From positions 1,488,001 through 1,552,000 of the forward strand of contig JAIXMG010000003.1 of the NCBI GenBank assembly GCA_025201345.1: a stretch of DNA of 64,000 nt, given 5' to 3'. Under the pieces are notes generated by a model. The model was given only the letters and a program-made list of their open reading frames with translations, ran no database searches and was not told the DNA's origin. Both the position numbers and the translations under genes were made by a program. Positions 51,001 to 64,000 of this stretch are shown one piece after another. The stretch's first letter is position 1. Each line of letters starts with the position of its first letter. The stretch is from Thamnidium elegans (Eukaryota; Mucoromycota; Mucoromycetes; Mucorales; Mucoraceae).

Positions 51001-51410
51001 CCTGGATGACTAAATAGGCAACCTGAACATACCAGAAATGGCGATTGGCCTAAAGCGTTTGCTAGGGGATGAATAGTACTAAACAAAGTGGATATAAAGA
51101 AAGCTATACTGCATTTTAAAATACGACGAATAACAAGACTAGGTAGTTTCTTATGGAGTCTACCGAAAAAGGTTTCGGGTGTTACAGTAGAAGGAACATC
51201 TTGGTTCGGAGTTCGGGAAGGACAACATCTATCGGGTCGGATAGATGGCATATGCTTTAATGGTATAGTATCAGCAATACCTTTTTTGGATCCGTCTTCG
51301 TCACTACTGTCATCATCTGTGCCGCTATTACTTAAAACACTAGGTTGGTCTGACTCAACATACTCTGTTGGGTTTTGGGGTATAGGATCTGAAAGGTCGT
51401 CAACAGACAT
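47168..51410 (-). CDS. FUSC/ArAE-type multi-pass membrane protein, 1264 aa
   Basis: Member of the fungal aromatic-acid-exporter-like (ArAE_2_N plus FUSC) group related to yeast Bre4. Exons 51410-50615, 50531-48571, 48492-48467 (26 nt), 48411-48284, 48203-48068, 47982-47538, 47470-47168. Two membrane blocks flank a long cytosolic region. N-terminal helices fall at about residues 100-265 (CSIAFFISTLFSTIHPLANA, GAAVAITYGLAGVAAATAYN, LLIGNFVSLFVNLIFWPE). The middle (270-820) is charged and Ser-rich with coiled coil. The second helical block (about 865-1060) includes LSLAVGLLTFPAWVSEY, GTLSSGLWRLTGTLIGAFTA and LIIGLFVALFLNWTVWPF. Transport substrate unknown; names in this family are by similarity only. 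Confidence 0.85.
48024..48055. repeat. Poly(T) run, about 32 nt, in an intron
   Basis: Lies in the intron 47983-48067 of the FUSC-type gene (transcribed as poly A near its 5' end). Length may be imprecise in assembly. Confidence 0.8.
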
Positions 51411-52367
51411 ATCAAAGAAACTATTTTTGTCATGACAGATCAGTCAATGTTAATTGTCAAAGAAAAGAATACATTTGTTTCATTACCCTTCTCTACCCTC
51501 TACATTAGTTGGCAAGTGGGTCAGTGGAGTACCAAATTCATCTCGATTAGTCATTGTGGTAGCATGGAAAAGAAGTTACTCGTTCTTCCTTTTTTTTACT
51601 CGGTATTTATGTGTACAACAAAAAGAAACTTGCTTTATGGTGACTTCTTTTTCTCATTAATGTTCTAATTTAGTTTTACTAGCAATTATAGTGTAAAAAT
51701 ACTTCAGATATTTTTTTTTTACATGCAGGGATGTACCAATTCAAATATGAGTATTCAAAGAAGGCAAAGTCCAGATACAAAATTCCAAACGGTTACTGCC
51801 GTAGAAATTGGTATTGTCGAAATAAAACCATTTAAAACCCCCCTTTTTGAAAAGATCGAAGAAGATCGACTGGTGGAAAATAAAAAGGATCATTTATTTT
51901 TATTTGTTTAATACAAGGCTATCGAAAATGATTTGCATCGTCGAGCTGGAATGGGAGCCACAAACGTAAAGTAAATAAATATTGTATCTACTGCTGTCAT
52001 CATATCATACATCGTCAGTTGATTCTGTAGACTAAGCGTATGAAAAGAACTGACGTACGGCCGCGATAGATATTACAAGTATAAAGCAATGCTACCAGTT
52101 AATAAGAGTGAAACGTTTTGGCTCATACAGAAACATTAATAAATATCTTATATACCCGAGTTCTTTCTGCCATTGACAGATACATTTTCATTTGGCCATT
52201 ACCTTTCTCTTCGTTTCATACAAAGAACTTTAAAAGGCAAATATTACAACAATGTACTAGACGCACCCCAAAAGTTCTTTTTAATAATAAACTACCAGTC
52301 TTCATTGAAATGATTTTTATTTGATTTTTTTTTTTTTTGTATGTGTATATATAATTTTTCTCTCTCT
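51411..52367. other. Intergenic with gene relic
   Basis: Upstream of the FUSC-type gene (minus) and downstream of RPT5 (minus). Apart from the relic at 51723-51973, nothing recognisable. Confidence 0.5.
51723..51973 (+). pseudogene. Relic of an uncharacterised protein gene
   Basis: An open frame ending at 51911 contains VTAVEIGIVEIKPFKTPLFE then EEDRLVENKKDHLF; the similarity appears to continue after the stop as AIENDLHRRAGMGA (51917-51960). The VEIG-VEIKP and EDR...ENKK...HRR spacing reads like a conserved charged domain, possibly of the Mucorales-expanded unknown families. Lacks start, introns and downstream sequence. Judged a decayed fragment. Confidence 0.35.
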
Positions 52368-53928
52368 TTAAGCGTAGTATTGCAATGTCATCTTCTTCTT
52401 TGCTTGTACTTCTTGAATGGCTTCCATGAAATCTTCATGAAGAATTTCCAAAGCACCGCGACGTAAAGCAAGCATACCAGCTTCAACACAAATAGCCTTA
52501 CATTGAGCACCGTTGAATTCATCACAACATCTAGACAATTCCTCAAAGTTTACATCCTTACTAACGTTCATCTTTCTGGAGTGAATTTGAATGATACGAG
52601 CTCTAGCTTCTTCATTAGGTAATGGGAATTCAATCTTACGATCTAAACGACCAGATCTCAGTAAAGCAGGATCCAAGATATCGATACGATTAGTAGCAGC
52701 AATAACCTTAATACGGTCATCGGAAGAGAAACCATCCAATTGATTCAAAAGTTCCAACATAGTACGTTGAACTTCACGATCACCAGACTTCTCTGAATCG
52801 AAACGTTTAGTACCAATAGCATCTAATTCATCAATAAAGATAATTGTAGGTGACTTTTCCTTTGCCAATTCAAATGCATCACGAACTAACTTGGCACCAT
52901 CACCAATAAACATTTGTACTAACTGAGGACCAGCCAACTTCAAATATGTAGAATTGGTTTGTGCAGCACAAGCTCTTGCTAATAAAGTTTTACCAGTACC
53001 GGGTGGTCCGTACATTAAAACACCCTTGGGTGGTTTAATACCAAGGTTCTTGAATCTATCAGCGTGTGTCATTGGTAATACTACGGCTTCAACTAATTCC
53101 TCAATTTGTTTATCTAAACCACCAATATCGTTATAATCTTCTGTAGGCTTTTCGTCAACCTCCATAGCTTTAACTCGAGAATCGTATCTATAATTCGATA
53201 TTTGTTTAATAACTCGTTGTATTAATAAAAATTGCATACAAACTTACTCTGCAGGTAAAGTATCTAAAATTAAGAAACTATCCTTGTTAACACCAATGAG
53301 ATCTCCAGGCTTTAAACTATCAGCATCAACTAAACCAATCAAGGGTAAGAAGATTGTCTACATTATACAGATTAGAGCATGCTCTTTTTTTTTTTTTAAA
53401 AAAAAAATACACTAGATTTTTTTTTTTTACCTGACGCGTGGAAGTCTTAATGACTGCACACTTTCCCTTTCTTTGAGAATTTAAATCAACATTAGCACCA
53501 TCCTCTTCGTCTTCCTCTGGATCAACATCAAGTAACTAGATATACATATATATATATATAAACTTAATAATCGAAACACGCTTATTTAACGAGTCTAATT
53601 ACCTCAACAACGTTACCGACAAGGTAAGGAAGTTGTTTATTCATCTTGATCTTTTCCTTGTTATCCTTAATTTTTTCCTTCATAGATTCTTGTTCATGTT
53701 GAAGTCTAACGATTTCAGATTTCATAACCTAAGATAGGTGTTATTTTTAAACCATATACGAATATAAAGTGTTCCTCTTTTTTTTTTTTTTTTTTTTACC
53801 TTGACATCATTCTCTAATAATCTGGTTCTGTTGTTTACTTCTTCAGGAGCTAAACGAAGGATTTCTTGTCCAACATCGTCTTCTTCTGCTTGATTGTCCC
53901 AAAGAGATTTATCTTCTAATGTGGCCAT
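52368..53928 (-). CDS. RPT5: 26S proteasome AAA-ATPase Rpt5 (PSMC3)
   Basis: Base-ring ATPase of the 19S regulatory particle. Exons 53928-53800, 53728-53603, 53535-53431, 53357-53248, 53187-52368; 429 aa. An N-terminal coiled coil ([20 protein letters not shown]) and OB domain precede the AAA module: Walker A GPPGTGKT, Walker [16 protein letters not shown], sensor [20 protein letters not shown]. The C terminus LQYYA carries the HbYX gate-opening motif and separates Rpt5 from the other Rpt subunits. Intron 3 contains a T13A10 palindrome. Confidence 0.97.
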
Positions 53929-54282
53929 TATATATTATAATTGTAGTTACGAAAAGAAAAAATAAATAATGACCTTGAAAGTCAAAGTAAATATACGGAA
54001 AAAAAAACGAATACGTAATGGCCATTAAATGTCCGCTTTTTTTTTAGAGCGCGTTTGAAGATTTTCGAACATAATAAATCATAAAAAGTTTTATTAGTGT
54101 TTTTTTGTTGTTGTAAATAAGAAGGGGAATAAGAAAACCATCAAAGGTAGTTGAATACTATTATAAAACAAACAAAAGAGAAGAAGAGAGAAAAACTATA
54201 ATAAATGGGTGGAGAGGAATATGTAGAGATAGGGCATGTTGAATACAATTACAGTAGATAAGGGTGGTGGATGACTTTTTCT
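53929..54282. other. Intergenic, 354 bp
   Basis: Promoter of RPT5 (minus) and 3' flank of the MTHFR gene (minus). No proteasome-associated control element (GGTGGCAAA) seen. Nothing else. Confidence 0.5.
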
Positions 54283-56269
<1,987 letters not shown>

Positions 56270-57282
56270 TTTTATTTTATTTTAACAGGTATCAAAAAAA
56301 GTCAGAGTGTTAAAACAGTAAGAAAAAGAAGGGAATAAAAAAGGGATCTTCTCTCTATATAAGCGTTTGGGATTGTACAACTGTCCTTCATTCCCTAAAC
56401 GATGTGACTTCCAATCTGCTTTTGATCATCTTGATCTTTTTTTTATTTTTATTTAAAAGGGTGCGTGTGAAGGTGAAAGTATAAAAGTAGCTGTTAGGTA
56501 CAATAAGGTCAATTTAGTGCAGAGAAGAAGAAAGAAAAAAAACTGTGTATTTTTACAGCTAAAAAAGAAACTGGTTGATCTATAATTATTATTATCATTC
56601 AGTATGCTATTTCCTTTGTTATACAATCTAATGAGGGAGTTTACAGCATCTCTTTTTTTAATCTTATCTTGCATTGGATTGGTTCAAATACAATTTGCAA
56701 CATCGCATTAGCCAATACAAAGCTATAAAAAGTATCTCCGATCTTTTGTCCAACTGCATTTTTTATGCTTGCTGTCAAAAAAAAAAAAGAAAAAAAAAAA
56801 AAAAAAAAGGGTATGATTAGCAACAACAACAAATAGCTCTAACTTCAATTGACAACATTCCTTTTGATTCTAGTAAATAAGCTAAAAATCAAAAACATAA
56901 TTTCAACTGAATATTTTCAACTCATGTCTCTAAAAACTTTTTACTGTGTAACTTTTATTAAACCTGTTAGTGGTTCAATAACCAATCAATGTGTGGCATG
57001 AATTCTCGGTTATGTTACGTGCTACACCCTCAAAAGATCTAACTTTATTTTAGCTGAACTTATTTAAGATAAAGGATACGTGGCAGATAATGTATGGTTA
57101 GATTTTCCCTCCCTCTAATTTTTTTTTTTTTTTTTTTATTATAAAAAAAAAAGGATAACTCCTCCTAAGTGTATAATTATTATGTTAAGCGGGAATCCCT
57201 TAGTAGATCACTCCTCTTTCATTCTAATGATACAACAACAACAACAAAAAACAGGTGTTAACACAAAATAATAATAAAGTTA
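56270..57282. other. Intergenic, 1.0 kb
   Basis: MTHFR promoter side and URC4 3' side. A and T runs (56777-56808, 57120-57138) and an ACA-repeat (57232-57247). No gene seen. Confidence 0.55.
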
Positions 57283-58883
57283 TTACGGTAAATATACCTT
57301 GATTAGAATGGGTGGCTGTTGCGTATTAGGGCGAGATATTTCCGCGAGTTCCTTACCGGCCTAACATTATAAATTATGGTTAATACGTAAACTAGGGATA
57401 AGGAGAAAAAAAAAACCTTACACTAACTATTCCGCCTTCAATTAATTGAGTTAATGATAAGGTTTTTTTACTTAGCTTCATAGTAGAACGCACGCGTTCA
57501 GCTACAAGGTCCAAATAAGCAATAGTAAGCGCTCGCCATTCTATAACTACAGGATCCGACATTTCAAACGTTGGAATCATTTCTATTTTGGGTTGACCTG
57601 GTAACAGAGAATTTTGACGATAGTTTGTAATACCTCTTTCATAATCAGTTTTTTTTAAAGTGAGAAAACCAGTATCGATAAGTAAACCACCTATATCATT
57701 ATATTAGTATATATAGGGAGATATATATATACATATTAATGTATATAAAGGAGAAGGATTTACCATTTGAATAATCTGGAAGGGGTGTCAATTGTTCAGT
57801 ACCTTCAATAATTGCTCCCATTAATTTTTCCATGGGCTCAATTAAAGAATAAACTAACCATTGTGATAGTTTATGAAAAGGTACAAATTGGTTTTCACCT
57901 AAAGATGGACAAGGCCATACATCACCTAAACCTAATGTACCACCTCTTGTCTTCTCTTGGCTCACTGTCCACAGTTCACCAATTTCATATACTACAGGCC
58001 AAAGGGTCTCTAAATGAATTAAGGGTCCTTTCCTTGTTTTAATTGTTGTGGGATGAGATAAAAGATAGTCTAAAAATAATAATAAAAATGTAAACAAACA
58101 AACATTAAACTCTCCCTTCTTTTTTTTATTATTATTATTTGTATTACCCATCATGTTGCCTGGGCGAGGAATATGTCCCAACTCTCCTCCAAAATAATCT
58201 GGTCTATCTTGTAATGTCTTTGCTAAATGCTTTAATAATTCTATTCTTTGCTCTAAACCGCTCATTGATTCGGTTTGAAACCCTGTCAATAACTTATCCA
58301 TAGTCAAATTAGACAATGCCTCGGCTATAATATTTTCGATTATTTAAGGTTTTTTTTTTTTTTTGAAGTATATATATAAAGACTTACCGTCCACACGATG
58401 AGGTTGGTTTGGGTTAACAGAAAATAAACCGGAATTAAACATTTCTAATATAGCAACTGCAATCCCTTCCCTTCTTTTATAAACTCGATTTGATATTTTT
58501 TCACGAAAGGACCAGTTATTTTGACCGGGATCGATATCGAGTAGTACAGCAATGACCAATAAATCAAGTACCCGCCTGGTTTGTTCTGTAGCATCCGTTC
58601 CGATATTTGACCAAGAGTTAATCAATGTCTGTAGACGAGGTTTACCACCTACATCAAAGTGTCTCCAACGTCCGTAAGCCGGTATCTGCGATGGATCATC
58701 GTAATCTCGCTTTATAAATGATATAATAAATTGTGCCATGTCTTGTAATTTACTTTCGTCAATATCAAAATGGTTCAGTTTACTCTTGACAGCTGCTTCT
58801 TGTACTTTGAAACATCTTTCACGTACTGCACGCAGACTTAAAAGAAATTCAATGTCACCACTATTACTGAAAATAGGTACCAT
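57283..58883 (-). CDS. URC4: Urc4/Urg3-type uracil catabolism protein (DUF1688)
   Basis: DUF1688 proteins are needed for the fungal URC pathway of uracil use as nitrogen source; their biochemical step is not settled. Exons 58883-58388, 58324-58148, 58069-57764, 57690-57422, 57360-57283; 441 aa. Conserved blocks: RAVRERCFKVQEAA, YGRWRHFDVGGKPRLQTL, GIAVAILEMFNSGLFS, RPGNMMDYLLSHP, LGDVWPCPSLG then FVPFHKLSQWLVYSLIEP, and FEMSDPVVIEWRALTIAYLD. Start is the ATG at 58883; an upstream TTG in frame is ignored. The last 26 codons end IKVYLP; a donor-like GTATAT there leaves an alternative 3' end possible. An AGATAA site lies 35 bp upstream of the start. Confidence 0.87.
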
Positions 58884-59318
58884 GTTTTTTTTTATTGTAT
58901 ACAAAAAGAAAAAAAAAAGATAAGAAAGGAAGAAGAAGAAAAGAGAAAAGAAAAAAAAAGTGTAAAATAAATAAGAATAATTATAAGGAGTTCTCGCTTA
59001 TGCCAAGTCTAGATCTACATTTATAAACCTCTAAACTTATTGGCACAAGTAAAATTAGTATAAAAAATAAAATAAAAAGGATTTTTTGTTGTTGTTGTTG
59101 TTATTGTAATGAGATTATGGAATGAATAAAAATAATAATAATAGTTTTTGATGAGAAAGCTTTTAATGTATATCATGTTTGTATTCCGTATATAACCCTT
59201 ATTTCTTATGTCCTTTTTTTTTTTAGATAATAATTACTGTTGCATCATTCGTTTAAACCTCCCTTTGTTTCCTTTCTTCTGGATTCTTACTTTACAAGGT
59301 TAAACCCTTTATAGTTAA

Positions 59319-59349
<31 letters not shown>

Positions 59350-59940
59350 CACACAGGATCTCAAGTTCTAGAATAATTAACGCATACAAAATAAAGATAT
59401 TCATTTATATATATATACGGTACATAGTGAAGCAGGTTTGGTGTATACTAAAATTGACCATTAAGCAAGCAAAAAAATAATTCTCAGTAGTACATCACGA
59501 AACTAGGAAAAATATATATATATGGTCTTTAAAAATAACAACAGTTTAAAAAGAATAATCAAGCTTAACTTGTAACACTAAATTATTATAGTTTTTGAAA
59601 AGCTACTATTAAAGTATAATTAAGAAAAAAAAAAAAAGAGCCTCCTCTCCTTCTTTCTGCCCCTTATTTCTGTCACAACGGATTTACCATACTTCTCTTA
59701 TAAGAGAAAACATTATATTCTCGGAAGATTGGAATAGAAGCATTTAAAAAAGATTTGGTAAGATAAAGTATACTTTATTAAAAGGAAGCATAGATTATAT
59801 TCAGTTTAAGTTGGCTTCTGCTTGTTTAAAAAGGTACATTATATACCGCAAAGTGAAAGCTTATCGATTTCGTGATGCACAAGTAGGTGTAGACTGTTTC
59901 TATGCAGGTCCAAAAAGCTTAGTATTATCGAAACGAGATT

Positions 59941-59971
<31 letters not shown>

Positions 59972-60359
59972 CAATTCATGATATATTATTTAGCTGGATG
60001 TAATTAGTCTATTTTGATTGTAACACACTTTCTAACACGTAACCAGTTGATACCAAGAGCTTAACGTTACCTATTTATATGAGATTTCCCTACTGGCTCT
60101 AATGTAGTTTAAGAGAAATGAAGAGTACAATTGATATTTCAAAAGCATAATTTTCAAACGAAGTTTATCTGTTATGCAATTGGTTTTATGGGTAGGTATA
60201 CATAGGGTAGGTATCCTGTGGTTTCCCTACGTACAATCCTGTGGTCCGAAAGAAGTGTCAAAATAAAAATGACGATATTTATATAAGCGCCATTGTATCG
60301 GTTTGAGAATGTATCGGAATGTTAGGTCTTGAAGTGAGTATCTGAAACACTAATCAACT

Positions 60360-60397
<38 letters not shown>

Positions 60398-60692
60398 GAA
60401 GCTCATTAAGATATGATAAAACAGGAAACGATCAGGGTAGACTCGTTTATCAATTAACTTATTAAAATACGTGTTTAATAACTTTTATCATTGCAGATAA
60501 ACGCGTGAAGAATTGTATACTTTGTTCAGGTAAGAAAAAAAAAAAAAAAAGTATATGCTCGAAATGCAACTCGTGACTATAGACATACCCATAAATTCAC
60601 ACGGAAAAACGCATAGACTCCGCTTGTTTTTTCACATAAATAACTTCCCCACCAGAAAAAAAAAGACTGTTACTCTTTATTTCTTTTACATA
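58884..60692. other. Divergent intergenic, 1.8 kb, with three T29-T33 runs
   Basis: Between URC4 (minus) and the isochorismatase gene (plus). Homopolymer T runs at 59321-59349, 59943-59971 and 60362-60394, all on the same strand. No open frame of interest and no tRNA seen. An ATG-bearing frame from 60555 runs into the hydrolase, but its upstream part is not conserved. Confidence 0.6.
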
Positions 60693-61557
60693 ATGCCCAT
60701 TGCAAAGATTACCAAGTTAGCACCCAAGACTACTGCTTTATTCGTCTGCGATATTCAAGAACGTTTCAAGGGACTTATTTGGCAATACCCTTCTGTTATT
60801 TCAGTTGCTGGAAAAATGGTAAATATATATCTATAAAAAAAAACAATTATACAAATAAAGTCTAATATGTGTTCTAGATTAAAGCAAGTAAAATTTTAGA
60901 TATCCCAGTTGTTGTATCTGAACAGTACTCTAAAGGTGAGTTTAATTTTCTGTATAAAAAAAAAATGTAAAAAAAAAGCATGGTTTTCTCATGCTACGTA
61001 TTAGCCTTTGGGTATACTGTTGCTGAATTGGATATTTCTGATGCTGCTCTTACTGTCCCCAAATCCAAGTTCAGTATGTATTTACCTGAAGTTGTTGATG
61101 TATTGAAAAAGAATAATACAAAGTCAATTATGTTGTTGGGTATTGAAGTAAGATTATAAAAGTTATTTTTGCAAAAAAAAAAATTATATACTTATTTGTT
61201 TTAAGTAGAGTCATGTCTGTGTACTTCAAACAGCCCTTGATTTTCTTGAAGATGACTATGACGTTCATGTTATTGCAGATGGTGTTTCTTCTCAAAATTA
61301 TCCCGAAATTGATATTGCTCTTGCAGTAAGTACAAAAGTATACACATTTATAAAGACAATATAATTAATTATAATTATTTTTTTAGCGTATGAAATCGGC
61401 AGGAGCTATCATCACTACCTCTGATTCAGTTCTTTTCCAACTAGTTCAAGATTCTCAACACGAAAAGTTTAAGGATATTAGTGGATTAATTAAGGAATAC
61501 ATCGAAGCAACTAGAGTTAACAAGATTCTACAAAGAACTTCTGGAGCAAACTTGTAG
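60693..61557 (+). CDS. Isochorismatase-family hydrolase (ISOC1/2 type)
   Basis: Cysteine hydrolase fold of unknown physiological substrate. Exons 60693-60818, 60878-60935, 61005-61147, 61209-61325, 61387-61557; 204 aa. The catalytic triad is visible: D20 ([10 protein letters not shown]), K83 ([12 protein letters not shown]) and C113 ([17 protein letters not shown]), followed by [13 protein letters not shown]. Length and motifs match eukaryotic ISOC-domain proteins rather than bacterial nicotinamidases. Start chosen at the ATG 30 bp before the first conserved strand; an upstream in-frame ATG at 60555 would add a non-conserved, Lys-rich leader. Confidence 0.9.
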
Positions 61558-61603
61558 TTATTAAATAAATAGTTTTATTATTATTATTATTATTATTATT
61601 GCT

Positions 61604-62362
61604 TTATGATTCGAAACTCTTTTCCCAAAAGCCATTACCCTTTACTTGAGCAGAAGAAAGTGTATTGTCATTCTTGGATTTCAAAGAACGGATCGCGGCT
61701 TTAAATCCAGGGTATAATTGAGCAACGTTCATTTTCCACCATGTACGGTTGTATTCCATTTGTCGATCATAAGCCTTGTTTAAAAAGTCTTTATAAAATA
61801 CCGACATGGCTTCTGCTGTAACCTCTTCTCCTTTTTCTTTTACTATAATATCATACACGAAAAAAAAAATCAGTTTTCCAATTCTAGTTTCTTTATTATT
61901 ATTATTATTATTCTACTTACACTGTGCTTCGTATTCTGCCTTTGCATTTACAAATAATGTATTGTTGCGATGCCAAAATTCTTCGTTAAACTGATCTACT
62001 TTAATACAAGATTCTCTCCATTCCTTTTCTTCTGATGTTTCATTAGCTGGTATATAATATTTTACAGGTCGAAGATTAGAAATAGGGTCTGGTGTTCCAA
62101 TCATATCTGCAGCAACCGGTTTAGATAAACTTTCGCACCACTTGTTTTGCTCTAAATAAGCAGAAACATTTATTAGTTTTTTTTTTCAATTGTATGAAGT
62201 TTGATATAACAAGTAAAATACTTTTAAGTGGTGAGGTTGCCATAGTACGTTTACAATTATGCAAAGAAAATTGCTTTACCGAATTCTATGCAAGAATAGA
62301 TAAGAATTCCAAAGACATTTTATTATAAACTATTTGATACTTACTCTAAGCATGGTTGCCAT
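61604..62362 (-). CDS. COA8: Cytochrome c oxidase assembly factor 8 homologue (COA8/APOPT1)
   Basis: Mitochondrial protein that supports complex IV assembly and protects it from oxidative stress in animals. Exons 62362-62345, 62285-62222, 62151-61921, 61842-61604; 183 aa. The first two exons give a basic, acid-free presequence (MATMLRNSVKQFSLHNCKRT). The conserved body reads MIGTPDPISNLRPVKYYIPA, EWRESCIKVDQFNEEFWHRN, AEAMSVFYKDFLNKAYDRQM and YNRTWWKMN, matching the animal IGPPDPISNLRP, FW, FY-EFL and YN-W patterns. Divergent from MMS19 with only 198 bp between the start codons. Confidence 0.85.
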
Positions 62363-62560
62363 GGTAAAAAAAAAAAAACTGTCAAGTATAAGAGTAATAA
62401 AAAAAAGGATATTTTTTAACAGGGATACTTGATTTTTATATCAAGTCACTTTTTGCGGTTTGCACTCCGTTCTAAATTGTATTTATCAGTTCATACATCT
62501 TCTTTTTTTTTTTTTCCTTCTTTTCTTGACCCTTTTTTTTTAGATAAAAAAAAAAAGAAT
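62363..62560. promoter_or_regulatory. Bidirectional promoter, 198 bp
   Basis: Separates the COA8 (minus) and MMS19 (plus) start codons, so both must be driven from it. T-rich toward MMS19. Both products serve mitochondrial or Fe-S functions, which would suit coordinated expression. Confidence 0.5.
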
Positions 62561-63731
62561 ATGAGTAGTAGTAGTATTGAAAAGAATGTTACGGACTATA
62601 TGATATCTGATAATGAATCTTCTAATGCTATAAAAGCAGTTGAGAATATCATGGACTGTAAGTTGCGAGTTTTTGTTTTATTTACCCTATTATTCATCTT
62701 GAAGATAATCTATTACATAGTAATCAATGACCAACCAGATGTAAAAACGAATTTATTAAATCTAATTCAGTCAATGGGAGAATATCTTGTCAATGAAGAT
62801 GATACTATTCGCTCAAAATGTATTTTTTATTTATTTTTACTGCAGACATGTCAACTAATACATGTTTCCTAGCAACCAATTTGTTATCACATGCTATTAG
62901 CAACTGTGATCAGTCAAAACTGACGGAAGAAACAGGTACAGAATCAAGCTTTTTTTTTAAAAAAAAAAAAAAGATATGATATGTTAATTTTTTTTATTAT
63001 TATTATTATAGTCGGTGTTCTTGTCAACTTTTATGCCAATCGTTTATCAGATCATGCTAGTGTACCTAATTTGATGACTGGTTTTGTCGCATTAACCAGT
63101 AAATTTGATCATTTTAATACAGCTTGTACGATGAAAACAATAGAAAGGTAAAAAACAAAAACCCCAAAAAAAAAAAAAAAAAAAAATTAATGTACCACGG
63201 ATCGACGGCTTTCTAACTTATACATATACAGTATTATTAAGCAAGTAAAAGTACAAGTATTTCCTCATATCACAAGAAACGCTACATTTCAAGTATATGA
63301 AAACCTTTTAGATTATCACTGTCAAGGTATAATACAGATGAAACTTATTTTAAATATGCAACATGTTTTTTTAATCATTTACTAGATGTCAAATTGGTCA
63401 ATGATCAATTTATTCGAGGGTTTACAAGATCAATTGCCGGTGAAAAGGATCCTCGTAATCTTATGGCTGTATATACAATCATTCAAAAGATTGTTCAATT
63501 GCTTGATATCTCTACGCATGTAGAAGATTTATTCGATGCCACTTTTTGTTATTTTCCAATCACCTTTCGACCTCCTCCCGATAACCCGTTTGGTATCACA
63601 GCAAAAGATCTTAAATCTAATCTCAGAAAATGTATGGCTTCTACGCCCTTATTTTCGAAATTAGCATTGCCACTTTTATTACAGAAATTAACGACTACTG
63701 CAGGAAGTGCAAAGGTAGGTATAACATTTAC

Positions 63732-63768
<37 letters not shown>

Positions 63769-64000
63769 CTATACTGAAAAAGATATAAAAAAAATAATAA
63801 TAGAAAGATTCATTGGAAACTATTATTGCTTGTGCTCCAGTATACCCAGCTAATGAACTTATTCCTATTGCTGGAAAGTTATACGATGCAATTAAAGTTG
63901 AAATTGTTAATGAAAGTGCTGATCCTGTTCTTCGGGAACCTTCTTTAGATGCTATTAACGTTTTAACAAAAGCGTTGACAGGTCGTGACACACTCTCTGA
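62561..64000 (+). CDS. MMS19: MMS19/Met18, cytosolic Fe-S assembly targeting factor, 3' partial
   Basis: HEAT-repeat scaffold of the CIA targeting complex that delivers Fe-S clusters to XPD, polymerases and other nuclear enzymes. Exons 62561-62657, 62721-62819, 62873-62935, 63012-63147, 63232-63326, 63386-63714, 63804->64000. Landmarks: FIRGFTRSIAGEKDPRNLMA, LFDATFCYFPITFRPPPDNP and CMASTPLFSKLALPLLLQKL follow the animal protein closely. Intron 1 (62658-62720) is 63 nt, in frame and stop-free. Intron 2 is read as 62820-62872 because an earlier acceptor at 62845 would leave only 26 nt and add residues absent from relatives. The C-terminal HEAT repeats lie beyond the window. Confidence 0.92.
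63732..63769. repeat. T11A27 tract in MMS19 intron
   Basis: Largest of the T-then-A composite tracts in the window, close after the donor of the last intron. It is one of at least 18 such TnAn tracts, all in introns or intergenic DNA. Confidence 0.8.

Noticed and set aside
62820..62845. 26-nt intron in MMS19
   Set aside because: Too short for spliceosomal removal; the acceptor at 62872 gives 53 nt, keeps phase and restores the length seen in relatives.

Overview
This is nuclear DNA of a filamentous fungus, almost certainly Mucoromycota (a Mucorales-type genome). The basis is AT-rich sequence, many short GT-AG introns of about 50-100 nt, abundant homopolymer tracts, and fungal gene content: GH20 and GH18 chitin-active enzymes, an AreA-type GATA factor, XanA and Urc4. 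About 23 protein genes are supported by domains and splice sites. Two run off the window: a GH20 hexosaminidase lacks its 5' part and MMS19 lacks its 3' part. All exon joins are my manual reading of splice consensus and frame; no transcript evidence is available.

Layout. 0-2 kb: beta-N-acetylhexosaminidase. 3.4-5.7 kb (minus): a small membrane protein and a DEP/RGS protein. 6.1-10.6 kb (minus): an Ede1/Eps15-like endocytic scaffold, divergent from an ER-type J-domain protein (11.1 kb), followed by a lysine methyltransferase-like protein (12.1 kb). 13.5-14.9 kb (minus): signal peptide peptidase. 16.7-18.2 kb: RPA2, then a PEN-2 (gamma-secretase subunit) homologue. 19-20.4 kb (minus): XanA-type xanthine dioxygenase, with a cluster of GATA sites upstream. 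24-25.3 kb: GATA factor. 25.6-27.8 kb (minus): 11-exon GH18 chitinase with a CBM19-like tail. 28-29 kb (minus): ribosomal protein eS17. 30.4-31.7 kb: JMJD7.

31.8-38.8 kb is a degenerate accessory island. It holds a duplicated multi-exon gene of unknown function (one decayed copy, one apparently intact), a broken Tc1/mariner-like transposase, two homeodomain relics, a candidate MITE and short direct repeats. After it come delta-COP (38.9 kb), exocyst Sec3 (41.1 kb, 16 exons), ribosomal protein uL3 (minus, 46.9 kb), a large FUSC/ArAE-type membrane protein (minus, 51.4-47.2 kb), proteasome ATPase Rpt5 (minus), MTHFR (minus), Urc4 (minus), an isochorismatase-family hydrolase (60.7 kb), COA8 (minus) and MMS19 (plus, divergent from COA8).

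Functional themes are housekeeping (translation, proteasome, COPI and exocyst traffic, one-carbon metabolism, Fe-S assembly), cell-wall chitin turnover, intramembrane proteolysis (SPP plus PEN-2) and nucleobase-nitrogen salvage (XanA, Urc4, GATA factor). Splicing oddities recur: start codons isolated as 3-nt exons, micro-exons of 8, 13, 19 and 26 nt, a GC-AG intron, and four stop-free introns of length 3n that look like coding sequence in ORF scans.
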